Shown: one piece after another, positions 9,846 through 18,212 of the stretch | How the letters are laid out: every line of letters begins with the position of its first letter | Numbering within the stretch: position 1 is the first letter of the stretch | Program-made: the position numbers and the translations under genes | Source: Gelidibacter pelagius | GTDB taxonomy: Bacteria; Bacteroidota; Bacteroidia; Flavobacteriales; Flavobacteriaceae | NCBI RefSeq assembly: GCF_017581925.1 | Contig: NZ_JAGEVG010000010.1 | Location: 1-64,000 of the forward strand | Length of the DNA stretch: 64,000 nt | Reading direction: 5' to 3' | The notes under the pieces: generated by a model | Databases searched by the model: none | What the model saw: only the letters and a program-made list of their open reading frames with translations | What the model was told of the DNA's origin: nothing

Positions 9846-9896
9846 CAGTCATCAGTTGGCAGACCACAGTCTTCAAAGTAATATTGAAGAAGTCTG
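9846..9896. repeat. Heptad-period repeat with overlapping hairpin, upstream of trmD
   Basis: Units CAGTCAT, CAGTTGG, CAGACCA and CAGTCTT follow one another (9846-9873) at exactly seven bases. The last two also form one arm of a hairpin: CAGAC (9860-9864) and TCTTCAA (9870-9876) pair with TTGAAGA (9884-9890) and GTCTG (9892-9896). Confidence 0.7.
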
Positions 9897-10157
9897 CGGT
9901 TATTTCTGTTTTGTTGTGTGAGTTTGTAGTTCTCACTCAATTTAGAAAACTGCCTAAGTCCAATAATCTATTTTTCCTATATTGTAATAGGTGGTTTTAT
10001 GTCTAAATTCTGAAGATTTTATACTCCTCACTTATAGAACTAAAGCCAATAAATAAAGGACAGTTGTTAAATATGGTTTTGGTTAAATGCAAAGATGCGA
10101 AAAAAGTATTCAATTTTTCCGGATTGAGTCGGCACTTCTGCGGAAATGGGATCTATA

Positions 10158-10190
10158 AAAAAATCTGCAAGGTTTCTTACAGATTTTTTT
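10158..10190 (-). terminator. Intrinsic terminator after the coiled-coil membrane protein gene
   Basis: AAAAAATCTG pairs with CAGATTTTTT; further pairing of CAAG and CTTA closes a short loop. On the minus strand seven T follow. It lies seven bases beyond the gene's stop. Confidence 0.85.
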
Positions 10191-10196
10191 TGAGAT

Positions 10197-10814
10197 TTAC
10201 TTTATGGTTTTTTGTTTATTGATTTCGTCCTGCAATTGTCGCCTTACTTTTTGCTCGCGTTCAAGTGCTGTACGTCTGTGTTCTTCAAACTCCTCTTCTG
10301 TTTCTACCAATGATTTTTTTGCTAATCTGGTAACAGAATTACTGTTTCTGAATTTATAAATGAATATCAATAATAATGCGAAAAGTGCTCCAATGATGCT
10401 CCACATCAATACGTTGTAATTGCTTTTGCTCATTTGCAATCCGAACAATGCCATATTATCCTTTTCTTCATTAGTGTCGGCCAGAGTTGCCTGGGTTTCA
10501 GATAAATTACTCTTTAATGTTGTAATTTCTGTGACTTGGCTATCCACAATGGACTGAGTATCCACTAAATCTTTCCGGATGGCTTTCAACGAATCCATGG
10601 TATGGGCCTTTAATGCATATAGCCATGTTTTCTTGACCACTTTATAATCCTGATAATTATTCGACTTTTGAATGACATATTCAAACTGGTTGTCTACAGT
10701 TCCTTCTGTTAAAGATAGTTTGTCATCTTCGTCATTAGTTGCTTGCTGAGCATTTGAAATGATAAAAAATAGGCAGGAGAATAGGGTGAGGCTTAGAGTT
10801 TTTAGTGAATGCAT
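10197..10814 (-). CDS. Membrane protein with periplasmic coiled coil, next to trmD
   Basis: The frame opens at 10901, but the ATG at 10814 gives a clean signal peptide (MHSLKTLSLTLFSCLFFIISNAQ), so the protein is 205 residues. A periplasmic segment with a predicted coiled coil (about 85-125) precedes one transmembrane helix (near NVLMWSIIGALFALLLIFIY) and a cytoplasmic, charged, helical tail. From memory, flavobacterial homologues are often labelled tRNA (guanine-N1)-methyltransferase, but there is no methyltransferase motif; that name appears to be carried over from neighbouring trmD. Function unknown. Confidence 0.8.
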   Translation of the reverse strand: MHSLKTLSLTLFSCLFFIISNAQQATNDEDDKLSLTEGTVDNQFEYVIQKSNNYQDYKVVKKTWLYALKAHTMDSLKAIRKDLVDTQSIVDSQVTEITTLKSNLSETQATLADTNEEKDNMALFGLQMSKSNYNVLMWSIIGALFALLLIFIYKFRNSNSVTRLAKKSLVETEEEFEEHRRTALEREQKVRRQLQDEINKQKTIK

Positions 10815-10889
10815 TTGTTTGATTTTTCTGATGTGGTTAAATTTCGAACAAGATAAAAAAATATGTAGATGTATGCTAATATTTAAAAG

Positions 10890-10917
10890 AAATAGCCTCA
10901 CGGTTAGGAGGCTATTT
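10890..10917 (-). terminator. Intrinsic terminator after the GAPDH gene
   Basis: AAATAGCCTC pairs with GAGGCTATTT around an eight-base loop. TTTCTTTT follows on the minus strand. It lies 47 bases past the GAPDH stop. Confidence 0.82.
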
Positions 10918-10963
10918 AATATACTTAATATACGGTTAAAGTATTATTTTAGATGTTTTACGG

Positions 10964-12412
10964 CTAATAATATGTAAAACGTCTGACTTTTGAAATGTAT
11001 TTCGCAAGTCTGATGACTTGGTGGCTATACCCATATTCATTATCATACCAAACGTATAAAATGATGTTTTTGCCACCATCTCTTACGATGGTCGCTTTAC
11101 TATCATAAATTGCGGGTGCAGAACATCCCACAATATCACTGGATACAAGCTCATCACTTAATTCAAACTTAATTTGCTCCACAAGGTTCCCTTCCAAAGC
11201 ATATTTTTTCATTATGGTATTAATTCCATCGAGAGACGTAGCTTTCTCAAGCTCTAAATTCAATATGGCCAAAGATCCGTTTGGCACTGGAACACGAATG
11301 GCGTTGGAGGTCAGTTTCCCTTCCAAAGAAGGTAGGGCTTTTGATACGGCACTTCCTGCACCAGTTTCTGTGATGACCATATTCAACGCTGCTGCACGAC
11401 CACGACGGTATTTGTTATGGAAATTATCAACTAAATTCTGATCATTTGTATAGGAATGGATAGTTTCTAAATGACCATGTTTCACGCCAAAGGTATCATC
11501 AATAACTTTTAATACTGGCGTAATTGCATTAGTGGTACAGGAAGCTGCTGAAAAAATATCAACTTTATCGGGGTCGTAATCCAAATGGTTAACTCCGTGC
11601 ACAATATTCGGCACTCCTTTACCGGGTGCAGTCAATAGTACTCTGCTCACACCTTTAGACTTTAGATGTCGGCTTAATGCCTCCTGGTCTCTGAAAGCAC
11701 CCGTATTATCAATGACCAAGGCATCTTTAATCCCGTATTTTGTATAGTCAATATCCTCCGGGGCATTGGCAGAAATGACATTAACAGTGGTACCATTGAT
11801 GATTAATGCGCTATTTTTAAGATCGGTAATTACAGTTCCTGAAAAATCTCCATGTACTGAATCATTGCGAAGCAAGGAAGCTCTTTTTTCCAAAACGACT
11901 TGATCAATATTTCCACGAGTAACAATAGCTCTTAGACGCATTTGACTGCCTTTGCCAGTTTTTGCCATTAATTCCCTTGCCAATAATCGTCCAATTCTTC
12001 CAAAACCATATAGAACAACATCTTTAGGTTTTATAGACTCAATTTTTCTTGCGCCTTTAAGTTTATCGGCAACAAAAGCTGTGGCATTGGAATATTTTTG
12101 ATCTTCCAAATGAAACTCAAAAGTCAGTTTCCCGATATCCAATTTTGCTGGAGGTACATCTAAAGTTTTGATGGCTTGAGCAATTTCAACCGAATCGAAA
12201 ATTGATATTGGTTTCTGAACAAACTCACCTGCATATTCGTGCAGATTTAAAATGTCACTGACATTTCTGTCAATCAATTCATTTCTGAAAAGTACAAGCT
12301 CAATGGATTTGTCATACCATAAATCGCTAACTATTTTAATAAATTCAACTGTTGCTTTTCGTCTATCTGCTTGAAAAGCCAATTCGTTTTCATAAGTTCC
12401 GTTCAAACTCAT
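10964..12412 (-). CDS. gap: Glyceraldehyde-3-phosphate dehydrogenase, long form
   Basis: The enzyme interconverts glyceraldehyde-3-phosphate and 1,3-bisphosphoglycerate. The NAD(P)-binding GFGRIGR motif is at 136-142 and the catalytic Cys292 lies in SAASCTTN (288-295). At 482 residues it is about 145 longer than the glycolytic enzyme, because the Rossmann fold starts near residue 130 behind an N-terminal domain of unknown role. This long GAPDH recurs in Bacteroidota as I recall. It has its own -7 box and terminator. Whether it works in glycolysis or gluconeogenesis and whether it uses NAD or NADP cannot be read from the sequence. Confidence 0.92.
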   Translation of the reverse strand: MSLNGTYENELAFQADRRKATVEFIKIVSDLWYDKSIELVLFRNELIDRNVSDILNLHEYAGEFVQKPISIFDSVEIAQAIKTLDVPPAKLDIGKLTFEFHLEDQKYSNATAFVADKLKGARKIESIKPKDVVLYGFGRIGRLLARELMAKTGKGSQMRLRAIVTRGNIDQVVLEKRASLLRNDSVHGDFSGTVITDLKNSALIINGTTVNVISANAPEDIDYTKYGIKDALVIDNTGAFRDQEALSRHLKSKGVSRVLLTAPGKGVPNIVHGVNHLDYDPDKVDIFSAASCTTNAITPVLKVIDDTFGVKHGHLETIHSYTNDQNLVDNFHNKYRRGRAAALNMVITETGAGSAVSKALPSLEGKLTSNAIRVPVPNGSLAILNLELEKATSLDGINTIMKKYALEGNLVEQIKFELSDELVSSDIVGCSAPAIYDSKATIVRDGGKNIILYVWYDNEYGYSHQVIRLAKYISKVRRFTYY

Positions 12413-12486
12413 TGTTTTAAAATTTTATGTATCCTCATGTTAAGAAGACACGTTGATGTTGTGTTTATTTCCGATGTTTCGGACTG

Positions 12487-12494
12487 CAAAAGTA
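12487..12494 (-). promoter_or_regulatory. Bacteroidota -7 box for the GAPDH gene
   Basis: On the minus strand the box reads TACTTTTG, an exact TAnnTTTG match 75 bases before the start codon. The -33 element is weak (TTAC at the expected spacing). Confidence 0.6.
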
Positions 12495-12535
12495 ATATAT
12501 TTCAATCGTTTTCGTAAGGTTTTGGAGAAATAAAA

Positions 12536-12567
12536 AACCCTATAGTAAAGTTGAGTACTATAGGGTT
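12536..12567 (-). terminator. Intrinsic terminator after the HtrA protease gene
   Basis: A perfect 12-bp stem (AACCCTATAGTA and complement) with an eight-base loop is followed by TTTT on the minus strand. It lies 27 bases beyond the stop codon. Confidence 0.92.
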
Positions 12568-12593
12568 GTAGATGGGTTGAAAATCGCTCTGTT

Positions 12594-14012
12594 TTATTTG
12601 AAAATAAAGCTCTCCTTTTGTCCTGAACTATTGATGATCGATAGTTTTTTTAGATTTTTCTCAAGATTATCGCCATATTTTTGTTTCAATTTAATGATGT
12701 CATCCACGTCGTTAATTTTTTGGTCATTAATTTCTGTAATGATATAGCCTCTATTAATACCTAAGTTTTTATAAAGGGCATAATTCTCGTTTTTAACGAC
12801 CACAACACCATTAGTAATGTTCGCGCTTTTTTTGAGGTCACTCGGAATATTCCTCAATTGCATGTTCAAAAAATCGACGGTGGAAATCTCAGTTTTAGAC
12901 AAGGTTACCGGAATGATTTTTTCGGCACCGTTTCTATCTAAAGTCAGATTAACCACATCATCCGGACGTTTTGTGCTCAAATAACCGCTTAAATCAGAGA
13001 ATTTTGAAATCGTAATATTGTCAATTTTTTTGATAATATCTCCTTTTTTTATCCCAGCTTTTTCTGCTCCGGAACGTTCTTCTACATCGCTAACATAAAA
13101 TCCTTGGGTCGTATTGACCTCAAAGGTTTCAGCGGATTTACTGTTCAGTTCGCCGCCTCTAACACCCAAGATACCTTTTTGAACATCCCCAAACTCCATA
13201 ATGTCTTCAACGACTTTTCTGGCAATATTGCTTGGTACTGCAAAAGAATACCCTATATAGGAGCCAGTTTGGGAAGTGATGGCTGTATTGATACCAATGA
13301 GTTCGCCACGGGTATTGACCAAAGCTCCACCTGAGTTGCCAGGGTTGACCGCGGCATCGGTTTGAATGAACGATTGGGCATTGGTACCTGATAGATCTCT
13401 GGATTTGGCGCTAATGATTCCGGCGGTAACTGTGGAAGTTAAATTAAATGGATTGCCCACTGCCAAAACCCATTCACCCACTTTTGCTTGATCAGAATCT
13501 CCAAAAGTTGCAAAAGACAGCTCTGTATTTGCGTCAATCTTTAATAATGCGATATCGGTTTTTTCATCGGTTCCAATAAGTTCGGCATCATAGATTCGAT
13601 TATCATTTAAAGTTATGGAAATCTTTTGAGCGCCATTGATTACGTGGTTGTTAGTTATAATATAACCGTCCGGCGAAATAATGACACCACTACCAGTACC
13701 AACTTGAGCACGCTCTGTGTTTCGCCCCATAAACAAATCCTGAAGGGTCATTGGCGCCCTACTGATGGTCGTATTTTTAACGTGTACTACGTTATGAACA
13801 GCGTCATTTGCAGCTTCCGTGAAATCTGGGACATTCAAGGTGCCATAAGAAGCCACTGCTTTATGGCTTGTCGGGAAATAAGATAGGGTCGAATCTGTAC
13901 TACTCGTAGTAACTGCGATGTCATTATCTTTCTCAATAAAAAACTTATAGGCAGAAAGTGTCATGATTCCACCTAATGCAGATGCTAAAATTAGGGTTAA
14001 AATCTTTTTCAT
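12594..14012 (-). CDS. HtrA/DegQ-family periplasmic serine protease
   Basis: A trypsin-like protease with PDZ domains that degrades or refolds damaged envelope proteins. The 472-residue protein starts with a signal or anchor segment (about 3-25). The catalytic triad is His123 (TNNHVI), Asp153 (KTDIALL) and Ser227 (NPGNSGGA). A first PDZ domain covers about 285-370, and a shorter, more divergent second one follows to the C terminus. The length is typical of DegP/DegQ. It is a single-gene unit diverging from dapF. Confidence 0.94.
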   Translation of the reverse strand: MKKILTLILASALGGIMTLSAYKFFIEKDNDIAVTTSSTDSTLSYFPTSHKAVASYGTLNVPDFTEAANDAVHNVVHVKNTTISRAPMTLQDLFMGRNTERAQVGTGSGVIISPDGYIITNNHVINGAQKISITLNDNRIYDAELIGTDEKTDIALLKIDANTELSFATFGDSDQAKVGEWVLAVGNPFNLTSTVTAGIISAKSRDLSGTNAQSFIQTDAAVNPGNSGGALVNTRGELIGINTAITSQTGSYIGYSFAVPSNIARKVVEDIMEFGDVQKGILGVRGGELNSKSAETFEVNTTQGFYVSDVEERSGAEKAGIKKGDIIKKIDNITISKFSDLSGYLSTKRPDDVVNLTLDRNGAEKIIPVTLSKTEISTVDFLNMQLRNIPSDLKKSANITNGVVVVKNENYALYKNLGINRGYIITEINDQKINDVDDIIKLKQKYGDNLEKNLKKLSIINSSGQKESFIFK

Positions 14013-14172
14013 TTTAAAAATAGTTTATTAGTGAATTAGGAAATTAATATGTTAAAATATCAGTGTATAACGATTAAAATTACTTTTTTGTTGCATCAAA
14101 AATGTTTGTTTAACGGATTTTAACGCCAACTTTAACGCTCGTTTAACACCTCAATAAATCGTCAAGAATCCT

Positions 14173-14180
14173 TATATTTG
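14173..14180 (+). promoter_or_regulatory. Bacteroidota -7 box for the dapF operon
   Basis: TATATTTG is an exact TAnnTTTG match that ends eight bases before the dapF ATG, so the leader can be only a few bases. No TTTG occurs at the expected -33 spacing. Confidence 0.6.
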
Positions 14181-14188
14181 CCAAACCT

Positions 14189-14968
14189 ATGAAACAGACA
14201 TTCTATAAATATCAAGGTACAGGTAATGACTTTGTAATGATTGACAATCGTCATCTATCTTTTGACAAAAAGGATACCAAACTCATAAAATTCTTGTGTG
14301 ACAGACGTTTTGGCATTGGAGCTGACGGACTTATCCTATTAGAGAACCACGATGCGTTGGATTTCAAGATGGTTTATTTTAATTCGGACGGGAATGAAAG
14401 TTCGATGTGTGGAAATGGAGGAAGGTGCATTGTGGCCTTTGCAAAGTTTCTTGGAATTATTGAAGACTGTACAAGCTTTGAAGCTATTGACGGTTTGCAT
14501 CATGCAGAGATAGTAAAGAATTCTGTAAGACTCCAAATGCAGGATGTCAGTCATTTGGAAAAGTTTGAATCACACGTGTTTTTAAATACAGGATCTCCAC
14601 ACCATGTGCAGATGGAAGCCGATTTGGCGCAGCTCGATATAAAAAAAGTTGGGTCTAAAATTAGATATGGTGCGCCATACAATAAAGATGGAAGTAATGT
14701 GAATTTTGTTTCTAAGATTTCGGATGACGTGTTTTCAGTAAGGACCTATGAGCGTGGGGTGGAAGATGAAACCTTGTCCTGTGGAACAGGAGTGACTGCA
14801 GTTGCTTTGGCGATGAACTATATTGGAGAGACTGAGAAAAACTTGATAACTTTAAATGTTGAAGGCGGAACGCTCCAAGTGTCTTTTGACAAAGACGGTC
14901 AAGGCTATAAAAACATTTGGTTGATTGGACCTGCAGTTCAGGTTTTTAAAGGAGATGTATCATGGTAA
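14189..14968 (+). CDS. dapF: Diaminopimelate epimerase
   Basis: DapF interconverts LL- and meso-diaminopimelate for lysine and peptidoglycan synthesis. Both active-site cysteines are in place in this 259-residue protein: Cys74 in MCGNGGRC and Cys198 in SCGTGVTA. The N-terminal GTGNDFVMID motif is also standard. It is first in a tightly packed plus-strand run; its stop overlaps the next start by seven bases. dapA occurs separately at 36969. Confidence 0.97.
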   Translation: MKQTFYKYQGTGNDFVMIDNRHLSFDKKDTKLIKFLCDRRFGIGADGLILLENHDALDFKMVYFNSDGNESSMCGNGGRCIVAFAKFLGIIEDCTSFEAIDGLHHAEIVKNSVRLQMQDVSHLEKFESHVFLNTGSPHHVQMEADLAQLDIKKVGSKIRYGAPYNKDGSNVNFVSKISDDVFSVRTYERGVEDETLSCGTGVTAVALAMNYIGETEKNLITLNVEGGTLQVSFDKDGQGYKNIWLIGPAVQVFKGDVSW

Positions 14969-15486
14969 CATTAAAAGGAGAACATATCTATTTACGAGCC
15001 TTGGAGCCTGAAGATTTAAGTTTCTTGAGCAGCATCGAAAATGATGAAAATTTATGGGAGTTGAGCCATACTCAAGCACCCTACTCTCAATATATATTAA
15101 AACAGTATTTGGCAAATTCTCACCAGGATATTTTTGAGGCAAAACAGTTGCGTTTGATTATTTCGAATTATGAGGATCAGCCTTTGGGAATGATAGATTT
15201 ATTTGATTTTGATTTTAAAAACAGCCGCGCAGGTGTCGGGATTTTGGTCCAAAAACTTGAAAATCGACAGAAAGGATATGGAAAAGAAGCCCTCCATTTA
15301 TTGATTAATTACTGTTTCACCCATCTTAATCTGCATCAACTTTATTGTAATATTTCCGAAGACAACAAGGCGAGTATCAAGTTGTTTACCAATCAAGGAT
15401 TTGAAAAAGTGGGTCTCAAAAAAGATTGGACTTTCCAAAATAAAACATATAAAAACGAATATTTACTCCAACTCATCAATTCCTAA
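14962..15486 (+). CDS. GNAT N-acetyltransferase, RimJ/RimL type
   Basis: The 174-residue protein begins with the typical LKGEHIYLRALEPED segment and has the acetyl-CoA loop QKGYGKEAL (about 111-119), followed by NKASIKLFTNQGFEKVG, the usual beta5-alpha4 region. This group acetylates N termini of proteins or small amines; SpeG- or RimL-like roles are possible, but the substrate is unknown. It overlaps dapF by seven bases and mltG by one, so it is in that operon. Confidence 0.88.
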   Translation: MVTLKGEHIYLRALEPEDLSFLSSIENDENLWELSHTQAPYSQYILKQYLANSHQDIFEAKQLRLIISNYEDQPLGMIDLFDFDFKNSRAGVGILVQKLENRQKGYGKEALHLLINYCFTHLNLHQLYCNISEDNKASIKLFTNQGFEKVGLKKDWTFQNKTYKNEYLLQLINS

Positions 15487-16529
15487 TGTATATAAAAAAA
15501 ATCCTTATCGCCATTGTACTCATCGGTTTAGTGGTAGCGGGCGTCATCGCCTATACGATTTATCAAACTATGTTTGTCTCTAATACAGCCTTTAATAATG
15601 ATGTTGCCTATGTTTATATTCCGACGAATGCCACTTATCAGGTTGTAAGGACAGAATTAGAACCCTTATTAAAAGACATTGATAAGTTTGATGCCCTTGC
15701 AGAGCGCAAAAAATATACAACCAATATTAAAGCGGGTAAATACGCCATAAAGAAGGGGATGAACAACAATGATATCATCAACTCAATTAGAAGCAATAAT
15801 ATGCCAGTGAAACTGTCATTTAACAATCAAGAATCTTTGCAGCGTTTGGCAGGTCGGATTTCTACTCAAATTGAAGCGGATAGTTTAGCATTGTATTCTG
15901 TAATGTCCTCTTCTGAGTTTTTAAAAGCGAATGATTTTTCATCCAAAACAGCTTTGGGGATGTATATTCCCAATAGTTATGAGTTTTTTTGGAATACCTC
16001 CGCGGAACAGTTTAGAGAGCGTATGCTCAAGGAATACCATCGCTTTTGGAATGATGAGCGCATGTCAAAAGCAAAAGCGCTCAATTTAACTCCAGATAAA
16101 GTCATGACCATGGCCTCAATTGTACAAAAAGAAACGGCTAAAGTGGATGAACGTAAAAGAGTTGCTGGAGTATATATGAATCGTTTAAAAATTGGTATGC
16201 CATTACAGGCCGATCCTACGGTTATCTATGCAATCAAACTCACTACTGGAGATTTTGACCAAATTATTAAACGTGTGCTTTACAAAGATTTGGAAATAGA
16301 CTCGCCTTATAACACCTATAAATACGCAGGATTACCGCCAGGCTTAATCACAATGCCTGACATCAGCTCTATCGATGCGGTTCTCAATTATGAAAAACAT
16401 GATTATTTTTATTTTGTGGCAGATGTCAAAAATTTTGGTTACCATAAGTTTGCTAAGACCTTGTCACAGCATAATGTCAACAGACAGGAATATGTACGTT
16501 GGATCAATCAGCAAGGGGTAAACAGGTAA
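15486..16529 (+). CDS. mltG: Endolytic murein transglycosylase MltG
   Basis: MltG cuts nascent glycan strands and is thought to set their length. The 347-residue protein has an N-terminal transmembrane helix (about 4-25) and the YceG/MltG domain with the catalytic Glu in ASIVQKETAK (about 209-218), followed by LQADPTVIYA and SPYNTYKYAGLPPGLI landmarks. The start overlaps the preceding stop (TAATG). The operon context with dapF fits peptidoglycan metabolism. Confidence 0.95.
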   Translation: MYIKKILIAIVLIGLVVAGVIAYTIYQTMFVSNTAFNNDVAYVYIPTNATYQVVRTELEPLLKDIDKFDALAERKKYTTNIKAGKYAIKKGMNNNDIINSIRSNNMPVKLSFNNQESLQRLAGRISTQIEADSLALYSVMSSSEFLKANDFSSKTALGMYIPNSYEFFWNTSAEQFRERMLKEYHRFWNDERMSKAKALNLTPDKVMTMASIVQKETAKVDERKRVAGVYMNRLKIGMPLQADPTVIYAIKLTTGDFDQIIKRVLYKDLEIDSPYNTYKYAGLPPGLITMPDISSIDAVLNYEKHDYFYFVADVKNFGYHKFAKTLSQHNVNRQEYVRWINQQGVNR

Positions 16530-16532
16530 ATT

Positions 16533-17438
16533 ATGTCAAGATTAAAATTTATTTTAATTTTACTTCTTGCTACAACTTCTTTTTCTCAGTCCAAACTTGA
16601 TGAATTTCTGACTCCAAGTGACACTCTCAATACGTCCAGGAGGACTATGGTCTATATAACAGAAGCTGCGGTTGGAGGTTTGACTTTGCTTGCGCTCGAT
16701 CAATTGTGGTACGCTGACTATGAGCGATCTAAATTCCATACCATAAACGACAATAATGAATGGCTGCAGATGGACAAAATGGGGCATGTTTTTTCTTCGT
16801 ATCAAATGGGAAGGATAGGAGCAAGCGTTTTAAATTGGAGTGGTGCCAGTAAGAAAGAGCAATTGATCTATGGTTCCACATTGGGATTTACATTTTTAAC
16901 TGCTGTCGAAGTTCTTGACGGATTTAGTAAGGAATGGGGTTTTTCTTGGGGAGATATGCTGGCAAATGGTGTTGGCACTGGACTATATATTGGTCAAGAA
17001 CTGCTCTGGGAAGAACAGCGGATGACTCTGAAATTCTCCTTCCATCAGACGAAATATGCTAATTTAAGTCCTGACAAGTTGGGCAACGGTTTTTTAGAGG
17101 AACTTCTAAAGGATTATAACGGACAAACTTATTGGTTGAGTTTTAATATCCATTCCTTCATAAATAGCGATCATATTCCTAAATGGTTGAATCTTGCGGT
17201 AGGTTATAGTGCCGATGGCATGGTGTTTGCTCATAATGAGCCTGTTAACAACTTTGTTACTAACAAAAACAGAAAACGACAGTTCTATTTGAGTTTAGAC
17301 GTAGATTTGTCAAGGATAAAAACAAAATCACCTGTTTTGAGATCCGTTTTTGATGTTCTGAACGTAATTAAGGTGCCTTTCCCTGCTTTGGAGTTTACCG
17401 ATAAAAACAGCATAAAGCTCCATGGCATCTACTTTTAG
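16533..17438 (+). CDS. DUF2279 (YfiM-like) periplasmic protein
   Basis: The 301-residue protein has a signal peptide (MSRLKFILILLLATTSFSQ) and the DUF2279 domain with WLQMDKMGHVFSSYQ, LGFTFLTAVEVLDGFSKEWGFSWGDMLANGVG landmarks (about 75-150). The His, Asp and Glu residues recall a membrane-embedded or periplasmic metal-binding family. The C-terminal half is beta-rich. It starts three bases after mltG, so it is likely the last gene of the dapF operon. Function is not established. Confidence 0.85.
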   Translation: MSRLKFILILLLATTSFSQSKLDEFLTPSDTLNTSRRTMVYITEAAVGGLTLLALDQLWYADYERSKFHTINDNNEWLQMDKMGHVFSSYQMGRIGASVLNWSGASKKEQLIYGSTLGFTFLTAVEVLDGFSKEWGFSWGDMLANGVGTGLYIGQELLWEEQRMTLKFSFHQTKYANLSPDKLGNGFLEELLKDYNGQTYWLSFNIHSFINSDHIPKWLNLAVGYSADGMVFAHNEPVNNFVTNKNRKRQFYLSLDVDLSRIKTKSPVLRSVFDVLNVIKVPFPALEFTDKNSIKLHGIYF

Positions 17439-17456
17439 AGACCTTAATCGATTAAT

Positions 17457-17487
17457 TTTGAGGGTTTAATAAAAAGTCATACCTTTG
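17457..17487 (+). promoter_or_regulatory. Consensus Bacteroidota promoter for the lysozyme-like gene
   Basis: TTTG (17457-17460) and TACCTTTG (17480-17487) are exactly 19 bases apart. It is the best promoter match in the window. A leader of about 50 bases precedes the ATG at 17544. Confidence 0.9.
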
Positions 17488-17543
17488 CACGCTGAAATTT
17501 AAGTCTGCTAAAAATATAAAAGGCTTTACAAAGATTAGGAATT

Positions 17544-18212
17544 ATGTTAAAAAAGATCACTAATTATTTTGTTATCCCTTTTGCAATTTGTGTCATTTTA
17601 ATCACGACACTTTTTCCAAAAACGACTGTAGATATGACCAATTTTTCTACTGAAGGATTAGAGTTAAATTACACAGTTTCGGAGGATATCGCACTTTCTA
17701 CCACTTTTGAAGAAACATCCCATCACGCAAATTACAATAAGTTTTTCCCATATTTAGGTAAGTCCTACTTAGGATTTAAAGAAGCTCTTGCTTTTAAAGA
17801 ATCTCGTGGGAACTATTTTACGGTTAATGATTTGGGGTATTTAGGTAAATATCAATTTGGAGCCGAAACGTTAAAGCTACTCGGTGTTTATAATCCCGAA
17901 TATTTCTTATACACACCAGAATTACAGGAAAAGGCATTTTTGGCTAATTCAGAGCGTAATAAATGGATTTTAAGAAAAGATATTGCCCGCTTTGTTGGTA
18001 TAGAAATACACGGCACAACGATTACTGAATCGGGTATTCTTGCGGCGGCTCATTTGGCTGGACCAGGGAGCGTAAAGAAATTTTTAAGAAGCCGCGGTGG
18101 ATATAATCTTTCTGATGCTTATGGTACATCCATTTCGTATTATATGAAATATTTTTCAGGATACGATACCTCTTTCATAAAACCAAACCAGAAGGCAAAA
18201 GCCAATTTGTAA
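17544..18212 (+). CDS. Secreted lysozyme-like / lytic transglycosylase-fold protein
   Basis: The 222-residue protein has an N-terminal hydrophobic anchor (about 6-25). Its globular part starts with ALAFKESRGNY (about 85-95), resembling the catalytic Glu-Ser motif of SLT/lysozyme folds, then GYLGKYQFGAETL and AAHLAGPGSVKKFL, typical of that fold. From memory, homologues are often named peptidoglycan-binding LysM protein, but no LysM repeat is visible here. It ends one base before the convergent methyltransferase gene, leaving no room for a terminator. Confidence 0.8.
   Translation: MLKKITNYFVIPFAICVILITTLFPKTTVDMTNFSTEGLELNYTVSEDIALSTTFEETSHHANYNKFFPYLGKSYLGFKEALAFKESRGNYFTVNDLGYLGKYQFGAETLKLLGVYNPEYFLYTPELQEKAFLANSERNKWILRKDIARFVGIEIHGTTITESGILAAAHLAGPGSVKKFLRSRGGYNLSDAYGTSISYYMKYFSGYDTSFIKPNQKAKANL

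Larger units (their letters stand above)
9840..10196. other. Gene-free stretch upstream of trmD
   Basis: This 357-base spacer holds the heptad array and hairpin at 9846-9896 and the terminator of the upstream gene at 10158-10190. I see no reading frame, tRNA or consensus promoter in the remainder (9900-10150). Confidence 0.7.

Noticed and set aside
10197-10901. Annotation of the coiled-coil protein as a tRNA methyltransferase
   Set aside because: No SAM-binding or SPOUT motif; the name would derive only from adjacency to trmD.
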